64,000 bases of DNA. Source: Bradysia coprophila. Its lineage: Eukaryota > Arthropoda > Insecta > Diptera > Sciaridae. Location: the NCBI RefSeq assembly GCF_014529535.1, contig NW_023504022.1:8805028-8869027 (forward strand), read 5' to 3'. Below, one piece after another: positions 19,682 to 31,966 of the stretch. Position 1 is the first letter of the stretch; every line of letters begins with the position of its first letter. A program made the translations under genes and the position numbers. The notes beneath the pieces are model-generated. The model did no database searches. It was not told the origin of the DNA and saw only the letters and a program-made list of their open reading frames with translations.

Positions 19682-22254
19682 AATTTGATTTACACAATTT
19701 TTAGTTTTTTACATTTTTGATTCTATGGACGAGTAACGCGATTTAATTTTTCTTTGTAGAACAAAATTTCGAGTAGCATTATTCAAAAGAAATCTTTTCT
19801 ACAGTTTAGCTACTTAATGCTATCAGTGACGTTTTTCTATGTAAGGATAAGTGATTCAGTGCCCCTTTGGTGTGGAAAAAATATAGAAATTTCAATTCAT
19901 TTCCAAAATCGAAACTTGTGATACACAGGACTTTGCTTCAACAGACGTGTTCTAAGGCCTAGATTTTTTATGAAATGACACGAGCGATATTTTACTCCTT
20001 TTATCTACTAAAAAACGCTGAACCTTGTCCGCATAGTTCACACTCGTTCAATTATTCTCTTCTTTCATAAGCCTTTAAAGCAAAGGAAAAATTCTTTTAA
20101 GAATACAGTTTCACACAGAAATTGTCTTAGCGAACTCACTTAGCTGAACTAAGTCCAAATGAAAATATAACAAAATATTTTCACATCTGCGATTTTGGAA
20201 GCCTCTGAGAATTACTCGAATTATCGTGTTATCAAGAAAGCAAACAAAACTCTTTTGGGAAGTACTTCTAGATTGTTAGACCAGAAATCCTGAATTTGAT
20301 GACTCGTCGAATAAGGAATTTTTTTGGAAATCGTTTACGAATTACACAAGTTAACGTGTTATCAACGAGTTTACAAGGAAAAAATCTACGAACTTAACCT
20401 CATCAATTTCATCAAAATAAAAATTTGGAAATAGGGTATTGCTCAAGTTATCCATCGTGATAACAAGGAACATCTCATTCTTCCGGACTGGCTACCAAAA
20501 GGCGCATCGGGCGAATTGGCTGAAAAAGGTTCAGAGGCGCCTAAATAAACTTTTTGGTCTGAGGAGCGCCAAAAAAGCAAAAGGCGCATCGGGTATCGCC
20601 CGATCACCCAGTACAGTCAGTCCTGCTTCCGGATGCCGAGACAATGATTTTCAAAAATGTTTCTGTATAACTTGATTTTTTCCAAAAAAATTCAGTCCAC
20701 TTGAGCAAGAATTGAATAATTTTCCTATTCCTGAGAGTATGCACTTCTATTTTGCATGTCTGTCTAATGTCATTTATTACAGTTTGCGGAGTCATTCTCA
20801 TCCTGTGACTATGATGTTTTATTCGCAAATTTTTGACTGTCGTGCTAACGTATTTACCATTGACTGAGACTTCTGTTTTTACAAATATATACACCATCCA
20901 CCTTAATAATGCCAATTTCATAACGTCGAAAAAGTTGGAAAAAGAGAGTCAGTGAAACACCTGTATATTATAGTGCAGGTACTTTTGTAATTCCGTGTGC
21001 CTTAAGTTCTTTACGATTTTTGCTATGAAAAGTTGAGGAACAATTTTGTTTCCTCGAATGGAGTCAGTATTATAGTTTCCACAAAAAGTGTCAACTTTGA
21101 AGCCATAAGCTACATTCAACTACTTCTTATTTCAGCCGTCCGGCCATGGTTCATGTTCATGAGTCGGAAATATGGTTTTTCAAAGTCATGTATCTCCTAA
21201 TGTGGATTTTTTAAGTTCTTTTTCTAGATTAATAAAAGACACGTAGCTATAACTTGAGACACTAGTTCCAGTGTTTCTTGCACAGACATTTCATCACTAC
21301 TTTCCCTCTCCTTGATTTCTGTTCAAGAATTATGGAAAGTTCCATATCAGGGATGACATTGACGATCTTCTCTATGAAAATTACACTTTACTTTTACGAA
21401 AGATTTTTCGTGTGGCATAACTACTTTCACGGTACTGTTCCTCAACTTTCTTACTTTTTTGACACTAGAAATTTCTTACGTTTTTGGCTAACTCTTAATA
21501 AGTTTGTAGTCAGCTCCTAAAAATAAATGACGTCTTCATGGTCCACTGTCTCCCCTATCCTAGAACTATAAAACTGCAGAGAGTTCAGACGAATTTTCTA
21601 GTTCGCTCCTAGTTTTTTCTTATGAACTGCTGTTACCAGGGCCTACTTTTTGGAAACTAATTTCTTGAATTTCTCGAAATTTCTCGAATTTCTTAAAATT
21701 TCTCGAATTCGAGAAATTCGAGAAACTTCAAGAAACTCGATGTTTCTCAAATTTCTTGAATTTTCTGGAATTTCTTGAAATTTCTCTAATTCGAGAAAAT
21801 CAAGAAACTTTGAGAAATTCAAGAAATATTTCTCGAAGTTTCTTGAATTTCTCAAAGTTTCTTGATTTTCTCGATTTTCTCTAAAAGTTTCTAAAAAGTA
21901 GGCCCTGGCTGTTACCTTGACCATCAACAGAATTCAAAAGGGAACCAAAAAAATGGTCTGAATTCCCTCTGCAGTTCGATAATTTTAGCCCAGATAGGGC
22001 AGGTTAGAGCAGAACTTGTAAAAATAGATGAAAAGCCCAAAAAGCGTTTCTATATTTAAATGCATTTGTGACGATCTTGAGTCACCTGCATAAAACACAA
22101 GATGATTGTGAGAGAGAGAGAGAGGAGTGCACTTACCATTTTACTAAAAATTCCTTTCTTGTTCGCTTGCAAAAGACATCACATTCACTTTGCCACTTGG
22201 TACTTTTATTGTAACAAATTCACTAACACTGACTGGATTCGACTGCCTTCCCGT
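19682..22254. other. Intergenic, repeats only
   Basis: No supported gene. A short GC-richer island at 20490-20640 contains AAAAGGCGCATCGGG twice; its frame (20439-20675) shows no family. 20727-20930 is a dispersed repeat copy that preserves the empty target of MITE copy 2. 21637-21907 is a hAT-type MITE. A GA microsatellite lies at about 22110-22123. Confidence 0.55.
21637..21907. mobile_element. hAT-type MITE, CAGGGCCTA family, intact ends
   Basis: Termini CAGGGCCTACTTTTT and AAAAAGTAGGCCCTG are perfect inverted repeats and fit the hAT terminal pattern. A perfect 8-bp target duplication GCTGTTAC lies at 21629-21636 and 21908-21915. The interior is made almost entirely of permutations of a short word (AATTTCTCGA and its complement). 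No coding capacity. Confidence 0.9.
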
Positions 22255-25200
22255 TTACACAGCATTCTTAACTAAATTTTCGATTCGTTGAAACATCTCT
22301 TTCAGATTTGCTTCGTTTATTAAACTCGATTTCAACTGGAAGTCGCAAACCGACGTCCCTAATCGTGTCCCATGATGAATGGTCGTTCCATCAAATTTCA
22401 GACAAATTTCGTCACTGAGCTCTTTAGCAGTCAAATTTCGTTCATTGTCAGCTATCGGTATGCTAATACGTCCAATGGCAACATCTCCCGAAATGACAAT
22501 CAGGATCAGTGGTAAATGGTTGTATGTGTCCGTCATTCGCATAATTGTTCGAAGATGCAAAGGATGTCGCGTAGAAATCACGTGGAAGACGCAAGGTTTC
22601 TTGTTCAATGTGCCGCTGGATATGGTTTTCTCCAGATCAGGATCGTACAATTTTCTGTAATGAAAGGAAGGTAAGATTTGTGAAAGGACCGAAACACCAC
22701 GAATTGTTTTGAAGAAGAGAAAAAGAGCTACGATTGATGAAGGTCCAACAGACTCCGTTAGTCGAGTTCGGAGCGAATAACTGACAATTCAAAATCAACT
22801 TACCTTTCAATTTCGTGTTGAGCGTCAACTATTTGATCGTTGATCTCCGCCAATTCAGCCCAACAAGTTTTCTTCAGCTCATAGGAGTACAGACCGTGTT
22901 TAACGTTTTCACGAACATACCATATCAATTTAGTGAGACTGAGCACATCGTCCAAACTCTTGACCTTCTTGATTCTAGACCGGTAGTCTTGGATGTCCTT
23001 TTTCAACTGAAATGCTTCAACGAATCGACGGTTCTCATCAGCTGCGATCCTTTTACTAAACATTTTTACTCCCAATGCTTTCGTTCTTTCTGTCGCTTCC
23101 TTTAACTGTGCTGGTTCTACGGATTCATTGGATATTTCCTTCAGAGACGATTGACTGGAACTATTTTTATGCTTTGCTTTAGAGCATTTCATTTTAAACG
23201 GACGCAAAATTTCCGTTAGCCAATCTTTCGCGTCGAATTGTTTAGCTACGTAATTCAGTGGTATGCTTGCACGTGCACCAACAATTTGATTATTTGAAAC
23301 GTTCAACAAAATGACGGGGAGGTCGTTGCACATCGATAGAGCTTCAGCAAGTAAGGCCTCTTCCAGCGGATGTTTCGTTTCCAGAACGTGAACAATACAT
23401 TGTTTTCGGCTGGCAAGTACGTCAACTATTTCCGCGACCATCGATTGTCTGATGAGAGACCTTTGTTCTATTCGGATTTGCTTGTCGAATCTTTCCATTT
23501 CTGACAAAACTCTTGCAGATGTAATGTACGGTAGCTGACCATCGAGAAGTTGCCGTTTGAGCTGATTAAACTGTGACTCGATCGCTTCCAATTCGTCGAC
23601 GTTTCTATCGTTGGCATCGGAACAGATTTTTTCCTTCAACGTCTCATAGTCTCGCAGAAATTCGATTTCTTTCAATTTCAGTGGCTCGACCAGTCGTCCA
23701 GCGACTGCCGTGATTTGATACGACGAACTGTTGTTCACTTTGAACGATGTGAAACGGAAATCTTCCAATTGACTTGTATTGCTGGCATGGGTTCCGCAAC
23801 ACGGTTCTATTGATTCAAATTCATTGACGTCATCTTTTACTCGCAGCACTCGAATATCATTGTCTGGATAGGTGGCACCGGGCAAAGTTGTCAGGTTGTT
23901 CATAGCATAGAGTTCATGGGCAGCCACATGCTGTGTGTCAATCGGAACACTCGATTGAATAACTTGGCATACCAATTTCTCAATACTTTCCAACTGATCT
24001 AATTTGATCCGCTTCCCGATTACACCCAACTGACACTTCAAATTCGAAGCAGACACTCGACTCGATTCTTGAAAAACTATTCGATTCGTAACATGCTTCG
24101 TTGCCGCTTGCAGTAAGTGCATCGTTGTATGATGTTGCGATAGTCGAGTCCGATGGTATGGATCGACTAGAAGATTGACTCGTTCATTTGCTTGAAATGG
24201 TTTTGTTCCATTCACGAAACGTCCGGAGTGTACCACATAGTCCTTGTGGATCGCAACATTTTCCACTTCGAACACACTGTTGTCAGTGGTGATCTGACCA
24301 ATATCCGAGTCTTGACCGCCGGCAGTATGATAGAAATTCGTTCTATCCAGAATGATGTGATATGTGTCGTCGTTCGCACTGTATTCGACAATGGCAACTG
24401 TCGCTTGGATTGGATTCACGTTGAACTGTCGCGATTTTTCGTCGAATGCATAATCGTACATGGGATGGAAAATGGTCGCCGGTAAATGGGATGAAACTGC
24501 TCTGTCGAGAATGGAACTCGTTTCGGTTTGATGACGAGATTTTGCTTCGAGCTTCTTCTCATTTTTGTAAATATGAAATGCGTTCATATCCACCTTAAGG
24601 TGCATCTCATCAGCCAACTTTTGGATCAGGTCATCGTTCAGACCGTTCGTCACAAACAGTTTGTCGTAAACGAATTCCACCGGCAAAGTTGTCAATTTTT
24701 TCTGGGATTGCACTAGCTTCTCCACGTCTCGATAGGCTACGGTAAAGTTGGAAAAGTCAACCGTATCCTCCTCCTTTATGTTGCTTGTCTCCGGTATTTT
24801 CAAGAGTTTGAAATTCTTGCGATTATTTTCGACGGCAGCTTTGAACAGCTCGTCCTCGTACCGAAATATGTCACAAATGCTCTGCGCATTTTTCTCCAGT
24901 TCCGGATAGACGAGTCCCAACGATTCGACGATTTTCGGGATGATTGCGTTTTGGATGAGATTTTTCGATTGGAATTTTTGATCGCAAACATTCGTCACCT
25001 TTCGCATAATTTTGCGTAGTCTGTGACTGGAATGAGAGAAGGTATTGATTTGAACACATAGATCCCTTACGTGCAAACAACTCACTTCGTTTGGGGATAC
25101 ATTCCATCAGCGATGCAAACGCTGCTCATTCGTACATGGTCAGCAACTAATCGATAGGCAAAGTCAAGTTCATAGTTTGAGTCTTGGGGATTGTAGATGC

Positions 25201-26283
25201 CACTGTAAGCGGTCTTCCCTGATTCCTGCAAATATCTTGCCTTACTAATTGCGAAGTTAACTTAAAAACGAAACCAACCTTGGAAATTGCATCGAAAATC
25301 GGCAAGAACAGGTCGGTGTCGTAGTTACTTGACTGCCCTTGCAATACAGCTACCAATCTCTCGAATCCCATTCCAGTATCGATGAATTTTTGCTTCAGTG
25401 GCTCCAATGTTCCATCAGTATTTCTGTAGTGAGAAAAGTGGTTATCTCTAAAATATTCGCTAATCGAACAGCCAATCCGACCAACCGATTATATTCGATG
25501 AAAACGACATTCCACAGCTCAGTCAAATCGGGTAGTCCAGCATTTACGAATCGACCTCTCTGCATTGGATCACTGTTAGGTAAATGGTCAATGTGGATTT
25601 CGGTACACGATCCACACGGTCCCGTTGCACCCATTTCCCAAAAATTTTCATTCATACCGAACGGTAGAATTCGATCAAGCGGCACACCGATGCTCTGCCA
25701 TATTTCTTTACATTCGAAATCTGGTTCCAGACCCAGTTTCGCATCGCCGCCGAAGTAAGTCACATACAAACGGGACGAATCGATCTTGTAAACGTTCGTC
25801 AACAGGTCCCAGGCCATTCGACACGCTTTGTCCTTAAAGTAATCTCCGAACGACCAATTGCCCAGCATTTCGAAAAATGTGTGATGATAACCATCCGTGC
25901 CGATTATGCTCAAATCATTATGCTTACCACCGGCTCGTATGCATTTTTGTGAATTAGCGGCTGCTTTACATGAAGGTGTCGCTTTACCGAGGAAAATATT
26001 TTTGAACTGAAATCACAGAGTTGCTGATAATGGCAACGAACAAGGGACGACAAACAAAACACACCTGATTCATGCCGGCATTCACGAATGGAACGGTCGG
26101 ATCACAGAATGGTATCACCGGACTTGAACGGATAAATTTGTGGCTGTGTTCTTCGACGAAATAGTTGAGGAACAGGTTGCGAATTTCCATCGATGAAAGT
26201 TCATTTGGCTTTGATTTTACTTGGATCTTTGATGAAAATTGACGATGGGCACGAAGAAGTTGTAGCCCTTTTAAGGGTAACAT
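22255..26283 (-). CDS. AlaRS-m: Mitochondrial alanyl-tRNA synthetase (AARS2)
   Basis: Six exons: 26065-26283, 25486-26006, 25279-25423, 25086-25225, 22804-25026, 22255-22654; all joins keep frame and give 1215 residues. It charges mitochondrial tRNA-Ala and proofreads mis-charged serine or glycine. The start [19 protein letters not shown] is a matrix-targeting presequence. Catalytic signatures: [51 protein letters not shown] and GMGFERL. The editing site is kept: HHTTMH near residue 637 and CCGTH near 752. The protein is longer than the roughly 1000 residues usual for the family. The tail carries two similar modules (about 880-950 and 1104-1165), separated by a Lys/Glu-rich, probably coiled-coil segment. 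A decayed copy of its 3' end lies at 13590-14485. Confidence 0.95.
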
Positions 26284-27249
26284 TTTCCACTGTTTATTTC
26301 ACAAGTTCCCTTTGGGTTGACAAATTGTTTTGGTTATGTTCAAAACAGTCGAAAATCGCGATCAACCGGAATGTCTGTCAGTCAAGCTGTCAATTGAAAA
26401 ATGTAAGTCAATTTTTAGCGGGAAAATTTAAAAATTCTACCAAACTTAAGAAATTTTCCGTTAGTCTATAACAATCTGCAATATGGGTCTTTCGAAAAAA
26501 AAAGTTTTTAAGATATTTTCGTCCTGTTTTTTCTCTCCTGCCTGGTTCACTTTACTCTGTCGTGGTGTGTCGATACAAAATTAAATTCAAGCTTCGCTCA
26601 GGCTTAATGTACGGTTTAAATTCGGAGCTTGCTATACTTAAGAAGTAAAACAATTGGAAAGAGACATGAAAGTTGTGGTACACAATGACGACGATTGTCA
26701 CATTGTCTTGCCATTTATTTTGGATGAAAAATGATACTCGCATTATTTGTCACTTTGTGTTGTACAACGAATGTAAATCTTTAACCCGCACCATTTGGAA
26801 CACTAGGAGTCAGAACAGCTAGACTACTCCGCGGAGTGAGTGCTGGGGAATTTATTGGGGTTGTAATTGGTAGAGATTGTAATTCTATTAATAATGGTAC
26901 AAATAATTGGTTCCATGGGTGAAGAGTTGTCCCAGTTTAAAAGTGAAAATTTTTAAAAGATTGTCTCCCTAAGGACTCACAGGTGGTATAGTCTGCTATC
27001 AATAAAAAAATGTGAAAACGGTCTGTACAAACCCTCAGCATCAAAGTTGCAAACTTAGGCGACACCATCTTGTTCAGGGACTAACCTAAGGAACATCGTG
27101 GGTGGGAATTTTTCCGCGCCTTTTGAATTCCCATACACGACTTCAATTTTGCCCACACTATAAATTTTTACAAAAACGTAAAAAGTACTTTGATTTTATT
27201 CCAAGTTTTCGATTAGTTTTAGTTTAGTTTTCGTTTAGTTCGTGACAAG

Positions 27250-28230
27250 TTGGTTTTAGCGTAACAATCAGGAGGTCGACAGATCCGTACCACTTAAATT
27301 CCAAGTCGTTGATTGATGATTTCATTGACAATTAAGAGGTTGACAGCCTCACCATTCTTGTGTACAAGACTGTCGACCACTCGCCGACTCTAGACAACAC
27401 GATATCAAAGTTAATATCAGTTAGAAATTACAAAAATCGACAGTGGCAGCGAAACCATGTCCTCAGCATTGACAAGAAAATTAACCATCTGAACAAATTG
27501 ATCAAAGCTCAATTTAAATTCTTCAATAAGAAAAGGTGGAACGACAGACTATCACAGTTGAAAAAAGCAGTATTCATTCCTTAAGGATACATCAGGTGCT
27601 AGCAACTACAGACCAATTAGCCTGCCAAACTCCATCAGCAAAATCTTTGAAAAAAATATTTTGAATCGATTACGGCTGTTTATTAAGACCAACAACATCT
27701 TTGTTTGTTGCTCGTTTTTCAAGCTGGTCATTCGACGAATCATCAACTTTTCAGGGTTGCTAATCATATCCCACAAGCTCCAAGTAAGAAAAACTCTACA
27801 GGATTGTTCACATTTGACATAGAGAAGGCCTCTGATAGTGCATGGCATGAGTCTAATACACAAAATGTTCCTTCGAAAGTTTCCTTTCTTTCTTATTAAA
27901 ATGGTTCAATCATTTCCACAAAAACGTTCTTTGTACCAAATTGTCAGAAATCTAGGATATCTAGCTCATATCCTAGCACAAGGAAGCGTGCTGAGTCCTA
28001 CCCTTTATTACATATTAATGATTAGTGCATATATGTTTTGCCAAATGGCAAAATTATCAAGAGATTGCATGCCATTGGTAAGATCTTAAATTATTCTGCA
28101 AAATGGGAAATCAAATTAAATGACAACAAAACAAACGCGGGCTTTTTCACCAGAAGAAGGGCTCAGAAGTGGAAGAAAAATGTGTTTCAAATCTCCCTAG
28201 GAAAAATTCGACTTTTTTTAATCATTGTTT
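27250..28230 (+). mobile_element. Degenerate Jockey-like LINE fragment
   Basis: Pieces in several frames match a Jockey/CR1-type polyprotein: the linker before the reverse transcriptase (LISVRNYKNRQWQRN, KKINHLNKLIKAQF), then NYRPISLPNSISKIFEKNIL, the phrase GHSTNHQLFRVANHI, STGLFTFDIEKASDSAWHE, PFFLIKMVQSF and QGSVLSPTLY. The active-site FADD block is not recognisable. Several frameshifts and both ends missing; long dead. Confidence 0.85.
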
Positions 28231-28425
28231 TTGACACCTATAACTAAGAATTAGTAAGTCATTTCTGCGCCTTTTCGTCGGATTCCCCCCCACGGGAAAA
28301 TCCTTACGTTAGTCCCTCTTCTTGTTCCTCAACTGGTCTTTTTGTGTTTTATATAAATAGTAAAAGCTAAGTTAAAACAATAAAAAAAAACATTTTGTTA
28401 TAAAAACTTCAATAAGAAGTAGAAC

Positions 28426-28587
28426 CAACGCAATTCAAGCAAAAGTGGTACTCTAAATAGGGTACTGAAACTTGACAGTGCTCCATACAAAATTTTACAC
28501 TGTAAAAAGAGTGGGGATAAAATTTCATACAAAATAGTACTCTATTTGGCAGCTGTCATTAATAGCACTTTTGCTTGAAGTGCGTTG
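28426..28587. mobile_element. MITE with CAACGC termini
   Basis: CAACGCAATTCAAGCAAAAG faces CTTTTGCTTGAAGTGCGTTG. The flanks carry a perfect 7-bp duplication GTAGAAC (28419-28425 and 28588-28594). Inside, TACTCTAAATAGGGTACT and its partial complement extend the inverted repeat. 162 bp, no ORF. Confidence 0.88.
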
Positions 28588-28680
28588 GTAGAACGCAACT
28601 AAAAATTAGAGTAAAACGAAATTGGCATAAAAACTTCGTAACTCGTGTAATCCAAATGTGTAAATTGTAATTGTAATTAG

Positions 28681-28863
28681 CACGACAGAGTAAAGTTAAC
28701 CAGGCAGGAGCGCTTGTTTGACTAGGGACCTGAATAATCTGAAATAAAAGTTTTCGATTTATGTCAGTGTTCATTTGAGTTCATTTTCATCCAGTGTATT
28801 AGGTCCCTTATTTGACGTTTCGAAAATGAACCACTCCTGCCTGGTTTATTTTACTCTGCCGTG
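28681..28863. mobile_element. MITE with CACGACAGAGTAAAG termini
   Basis: CACGACAGAGTAAAGTTAAC faces a complementary end terminating in TTACTCTGCCGTG, with CCAGGCAGGAG as the inner part of both arms. Flanks share TAATTAG (28674-28680 and 28864-28870); because the terminal C/G can be counted either way, the duplication is 7 or 9 bp. A solo end of the family lies at 26535-26564. Confidence 0.85.
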
Positions 28864-29018
28864 TAATTAGCGAACGATGGCATATATTTTGCATTATACC
28901 GTCAGTTCATATACAAGATTGTCCCGTCCCGTCCTTGTCGATGGCCTTTTCGATTTACATCTAAAATGTTTTTTTGTTAAAATTAAAAATAATCAAAACA
29001 ATGAATTACGCTCGCAAC

Positions 29019-29685
29019 TCACACATCGGCTCCGTTTCGTTGCTCGATGATTCTGTCCTTTTCAAAGTTATTGGCCGCAATAACTTCATCAATTTTCATC
29101 GCTACCTTGGCATTGATTTCTACATTACGTGTCATAATCCACAACGTTTCACGTTCCTCTTCATGACTGATTTGATCACATCCATGAATTATCATGTAAT
29201 TATCGTAGTCGATGTCGATGATCCAAGTCGGTGACTCAACAGTTACTTTTTAGAATAACACAGTCAATGAATACATTTTATTGCTAAACATTTCGACTCC
29301 AGACAATTTTACCTCCTGTCCTAATATACATAAAATTTGCGTCCTTCTTCTCCGGATTCTTAAGTCTTGAGTGATTGACGCCGAGATTGCACCTTTGGGT
29401 AGCATTGCTTATTTCTGTCATTTGACAACAATTCGTAATTTGGAATGAAGTGACGGCGGCATCAAGAGCGACCACCTCTGATGTAAAACAGTCGCAACCA
29501 TCTTCAAAGTCATGATGATAACTAGAATACAGGTACCAACGGCCCAGAAAGCGTGTTGCATTGAAATTTTGGAAAACCGACGATTCGCGGCACGTGGAAA
29601 TTTTCTTTTCTTTATGCATTGCATGGGCTGAGAGAACTATTGCGAATGCGGCAAAGCAAACGTAGATTAGATACGAAGACAACAT
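29019..29685 (-). CDS. Secreted lipocalin (apolipoprotein D / Lazarillo-like)
   Basis: Exon 1 is 29290-29685 and exon 2 is 29019-29234; a 55-bp intron joins in phase 0 to give 203 residues, the normal lipocalin size. Residues 1-22 are a signal peptide (YLIYVCFAAFAIVLSA). The lipocalin hallmark GxWY is present as FLGRWY (residues 46-51). The strand region IDIDYDNYMIIHGCDQ corresponds to the conserved DYdnY motif before the last barrel strands, and ETLWIMTRNVEIN follows in the usual place. Six or more cysteines (DGCDCF, NCCQM, RCNLG) would form disulphides. It should bind a small hydrophobic ligand outside the cell; the ligand is unknown. The acceptor (GTTGAG) is weak, so the join is likely but not certain. 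Confidence 0.82.
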
Positions 29686-29981
29686 TTTTCAGAAAACGTT
29701 TCAAAAATTTTGTGGACAAGTGCTACGGACGACAATTCCCAGATGACTAAACACATGAATTCGCATTTTCTTAATTAACATTAGTTTGTTGCAAAATTAC
29801 CGTAATCGCAGTCTTCACAAAATTAATTGACTTAGACACCTTTTGAACTGACCTCAAAGATTAGTATACTTGCTATCTAAAAGATGTTCTTACAGTTTTT
29901 GTGCAATGAAAACATTCAAAGAATAGTAGAGACCTTCAAACCAATTTGCAAATTGTTTGAATAATAGTAGATTTCTAATTG

Positions 29982-30840
29982 CGGTGTATTTGGGACTAAA
30001 CCTGCCTTTCCCGGTATATTTGGGACTAAACCTGCCTTTCCCGTTTCTCTTCTATATACTCATTGAAGAGTATAACCTGAATTGAATCATAATTCGTGGT
30101 ATTTTTGGGACTAAGCCTAACTTGCCCGTTTCTCTTCTATATACTCAGTGAAGAGTATAATCTGAAGTGAGTCATAACTCGCATTAAACGTTGTATTCGC
30201 GTCATTGAGCTTCACTTTCACGCTTGAACATAAGTTTCGGCTTTTGTCGTTGATTGAAGATCCAGTGCAGATCAAACGTTGCGTCCTTATACAGGACGTT
30301 TGGTATCACTGAAAATACCCCCAACTGAAATGCCTACAGATAAATTGCTAAAATGAACAAAATTGAAAACGAAAACAAACAGAGAAATCAATTCTCTTCC
30401 CTCCCACGGCTCACGTTAAGTGAATTTTTAGACAGACGGAATTGCTGTTTCGACCTCAGGTGTGAATCTGATTGAAGATTAATATACATGATTCATATCA
30501 GAGCCTCTTAAGATAGGTTATATATATCTAAAGAATTTATCGAATATTCGTAGAAAAGACGATTGCTTCATGGATCGGCGAATTATGATTCACTTCAGGT
30601 TATTCCCTTGACTGTAAGTCAGGGTCTAACGGCGGAAAATGAGTGTCCGTTACCATTTTTTTTTGTTAAATTGGAATTTTTTTTGAAATTTTTTTGAAAA
30701 AGTTGAAAATGAGTGTCCGTAACCAAAAAAAATGTTTTTTTTTGGAGAAAGTTGGAAATGAGTGTCCGTTACCAAAAATACTCTTCAATGAGTATATAGA
30801 GGAGAAACGGGAAAAGGCAGGTTTAGTCCCAAATACACCG
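29982..30840. mobile_element. Inverted-repeat element with CGGTGTATTTGGG termini
   Basis: CGGTGTATTTGGGACTAAAC at the left end is repeated inverted at the right end (30780-30840) together with CTGCCTTT, CCCGTTTCTC and the palindrome TACTCATTGAAGAGTA, about 60 bp per arm. The left arm carries an additional direct copy at about 30017 and a third, diverged, near 30105. Near the right end AATGAGTGTCCGTTACC occurs three times (30638-30772). No target duplication is obvious and no ORF. Confidence 0.7.
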
Positions 30841-30970
30841 AGATAGCATGTTGAGTAATGGTTCGCAAACGATTGGTGACTATTGTATGTTTACTGATCT
30901 TGAGTTTTTCTGATCGGACATTTTTCTTTCTTTGATTGACAGTTATCCACCTTTCCGTAGAACGCATATA

Positions 30971-31120
30971 CACTCACGGAATTTTGAAAATCGACACATT
31001 TTTTGTTTCCGTGTTTTACTCGTGTTTTTGATTTCTCCATATAAAAATGCATGCAAAATTCACAAAAATCCAGTAAATCACAAAACAGAAAATGTGTCGG
31101 TTTTCAAAATTCCGTGAGTG
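30971..31120. mobile_element. Tc1/mariner-type MITE (TA target)
   Basis: CACTCACGGAATTTTGAAAA faces its inverted copy TTTTCAAAATTCCGTGAGTG. TA dinucleotides flank both ends (30969-30970 and 31121-31122), the signature of Tc1/mariner insertion. 150 bp, non-coding. Confidence 0.85.
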
Positions 31121-31424
31121 TAGTTTGAAGAACTGCCACACATTGACGTCACGACGTGCACCACATATTAACCTGTCACAGAAGGCAAGCATATTAACAG
31201 TTTTACTATATCTTAACTATTACTTCATTTAATCGAATATTTTCATAGATTGATTTCAGAAATCTTTTACTTCATTTGTTTTGAATATAATTTTTGATAT
31301 AATAAGACCTCATTAGTTAGAGCTTGTGGTTTATTATTGCTGTCGTTGTTGATAACAGTGGATAGCAGTGGATGTGTAGTAATTATACACAAACGAACGA
31401 TTACGATGACTCAAAATAGTACAT

Positions 31425-31511
31425 TTCGTACTTCGGACTAAAAGTCTTTTTTAGCGTCTGAGTGGAATCGAATACGGTAAAAAGACTTTTAGTCCGTGGT
31501 ACTGGTACGAA
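31425..31511. mobile_element. Short palindromic MITE-like element, copy 2
   Basis: CGGACTAAAAGTCTTTTTTA faces TAAAAAGACTTTTAGTCCG around a short centre, with TTTCGTAC and GTACGAA outside. It shares arms and the GAATCGAATACG-type centre with 5595-5688. Confidence 0.65.
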
Positions 31512-31740
31512 TAATATTTTTCATTATGAAAATTTCATATCCGATGGAGAAAAAGTGCAACGAAGTTAGACTTTCAAAAAGCTTGAGAAAATAAGACATT
31601 TTGTAAAAACCGCTACACCCTATGCATGGTTAATGCAAACAAAATAAATATTTTATTGTGTACAAAAACTACATTTTGTGTACAAAATCACAATTTTTGT
31701 GTAGGATGATTACAGTAAAATCTTGGATCTCTTTTGCACT

Positions 31741-31966
31741 ACCAGCGTTAGTACCACTCTTTTAGTTCCACTTTTTTCCACAAAAGGGAAAAAGTGGAAC
31801 TATTCTGCATATATGCAACGTTACAATAGTTCCACTTGTATAAGGAAAGTGGAACTAAAAAAGTGAAACTATTGTAACGCTGCATATATGCGGCGTGAAG
31901 ATAGTTCCACTTTTTCCCTTTACGAAAAAAGTGGAACTAAAAGAGTGGTACTATTGTAACGCTGGT
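31741..31966. mobile_element. Short non-autonomous relative of the foldback transposon
   Basis: Ends ACCAGCGTTAGTACCAC and GTACTATTGTAACGCTGGT are inverted; the interior contains the same modules as the 1591-4514 arms (GTTACAATAGTTCCAC, TGCATATATGC, AAAAAGTGGAACTA). A perfect 9-bp target duplication TTTTGCACT lies at 31732-31740 and 31967-31975. It is essentially arm sequence without filler. Confidence 0.9.

Larger units (their letters stand above)
26284..29018. other. Intergenic, LINE fragment and MITEs
   Basis: No host gene seen. 26535-26564 is a solo terminus (CTCCTGCCTGG then ACTTTACTCTGTCGTG) of the MITE family found whole at 28681-28863. 27250-28230 is a Jockey-like LINE fragment. 28426-28587 and 28681-28863 are MITEs. 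Confidence 0.6.

Noticed and set aside
20439-20675. Basic 78-codon ORF in a GC-richer island
   Set aside because: Contains an internal repeated phrase (AAAAGGCGCATCGGG) and no known domain; more likely repeat-derived.
24192-24485. Long ORFs antisense to AARS2 and RalGAPB exons
   Set aside because: Shadows of strongly coding exons on the other strand.
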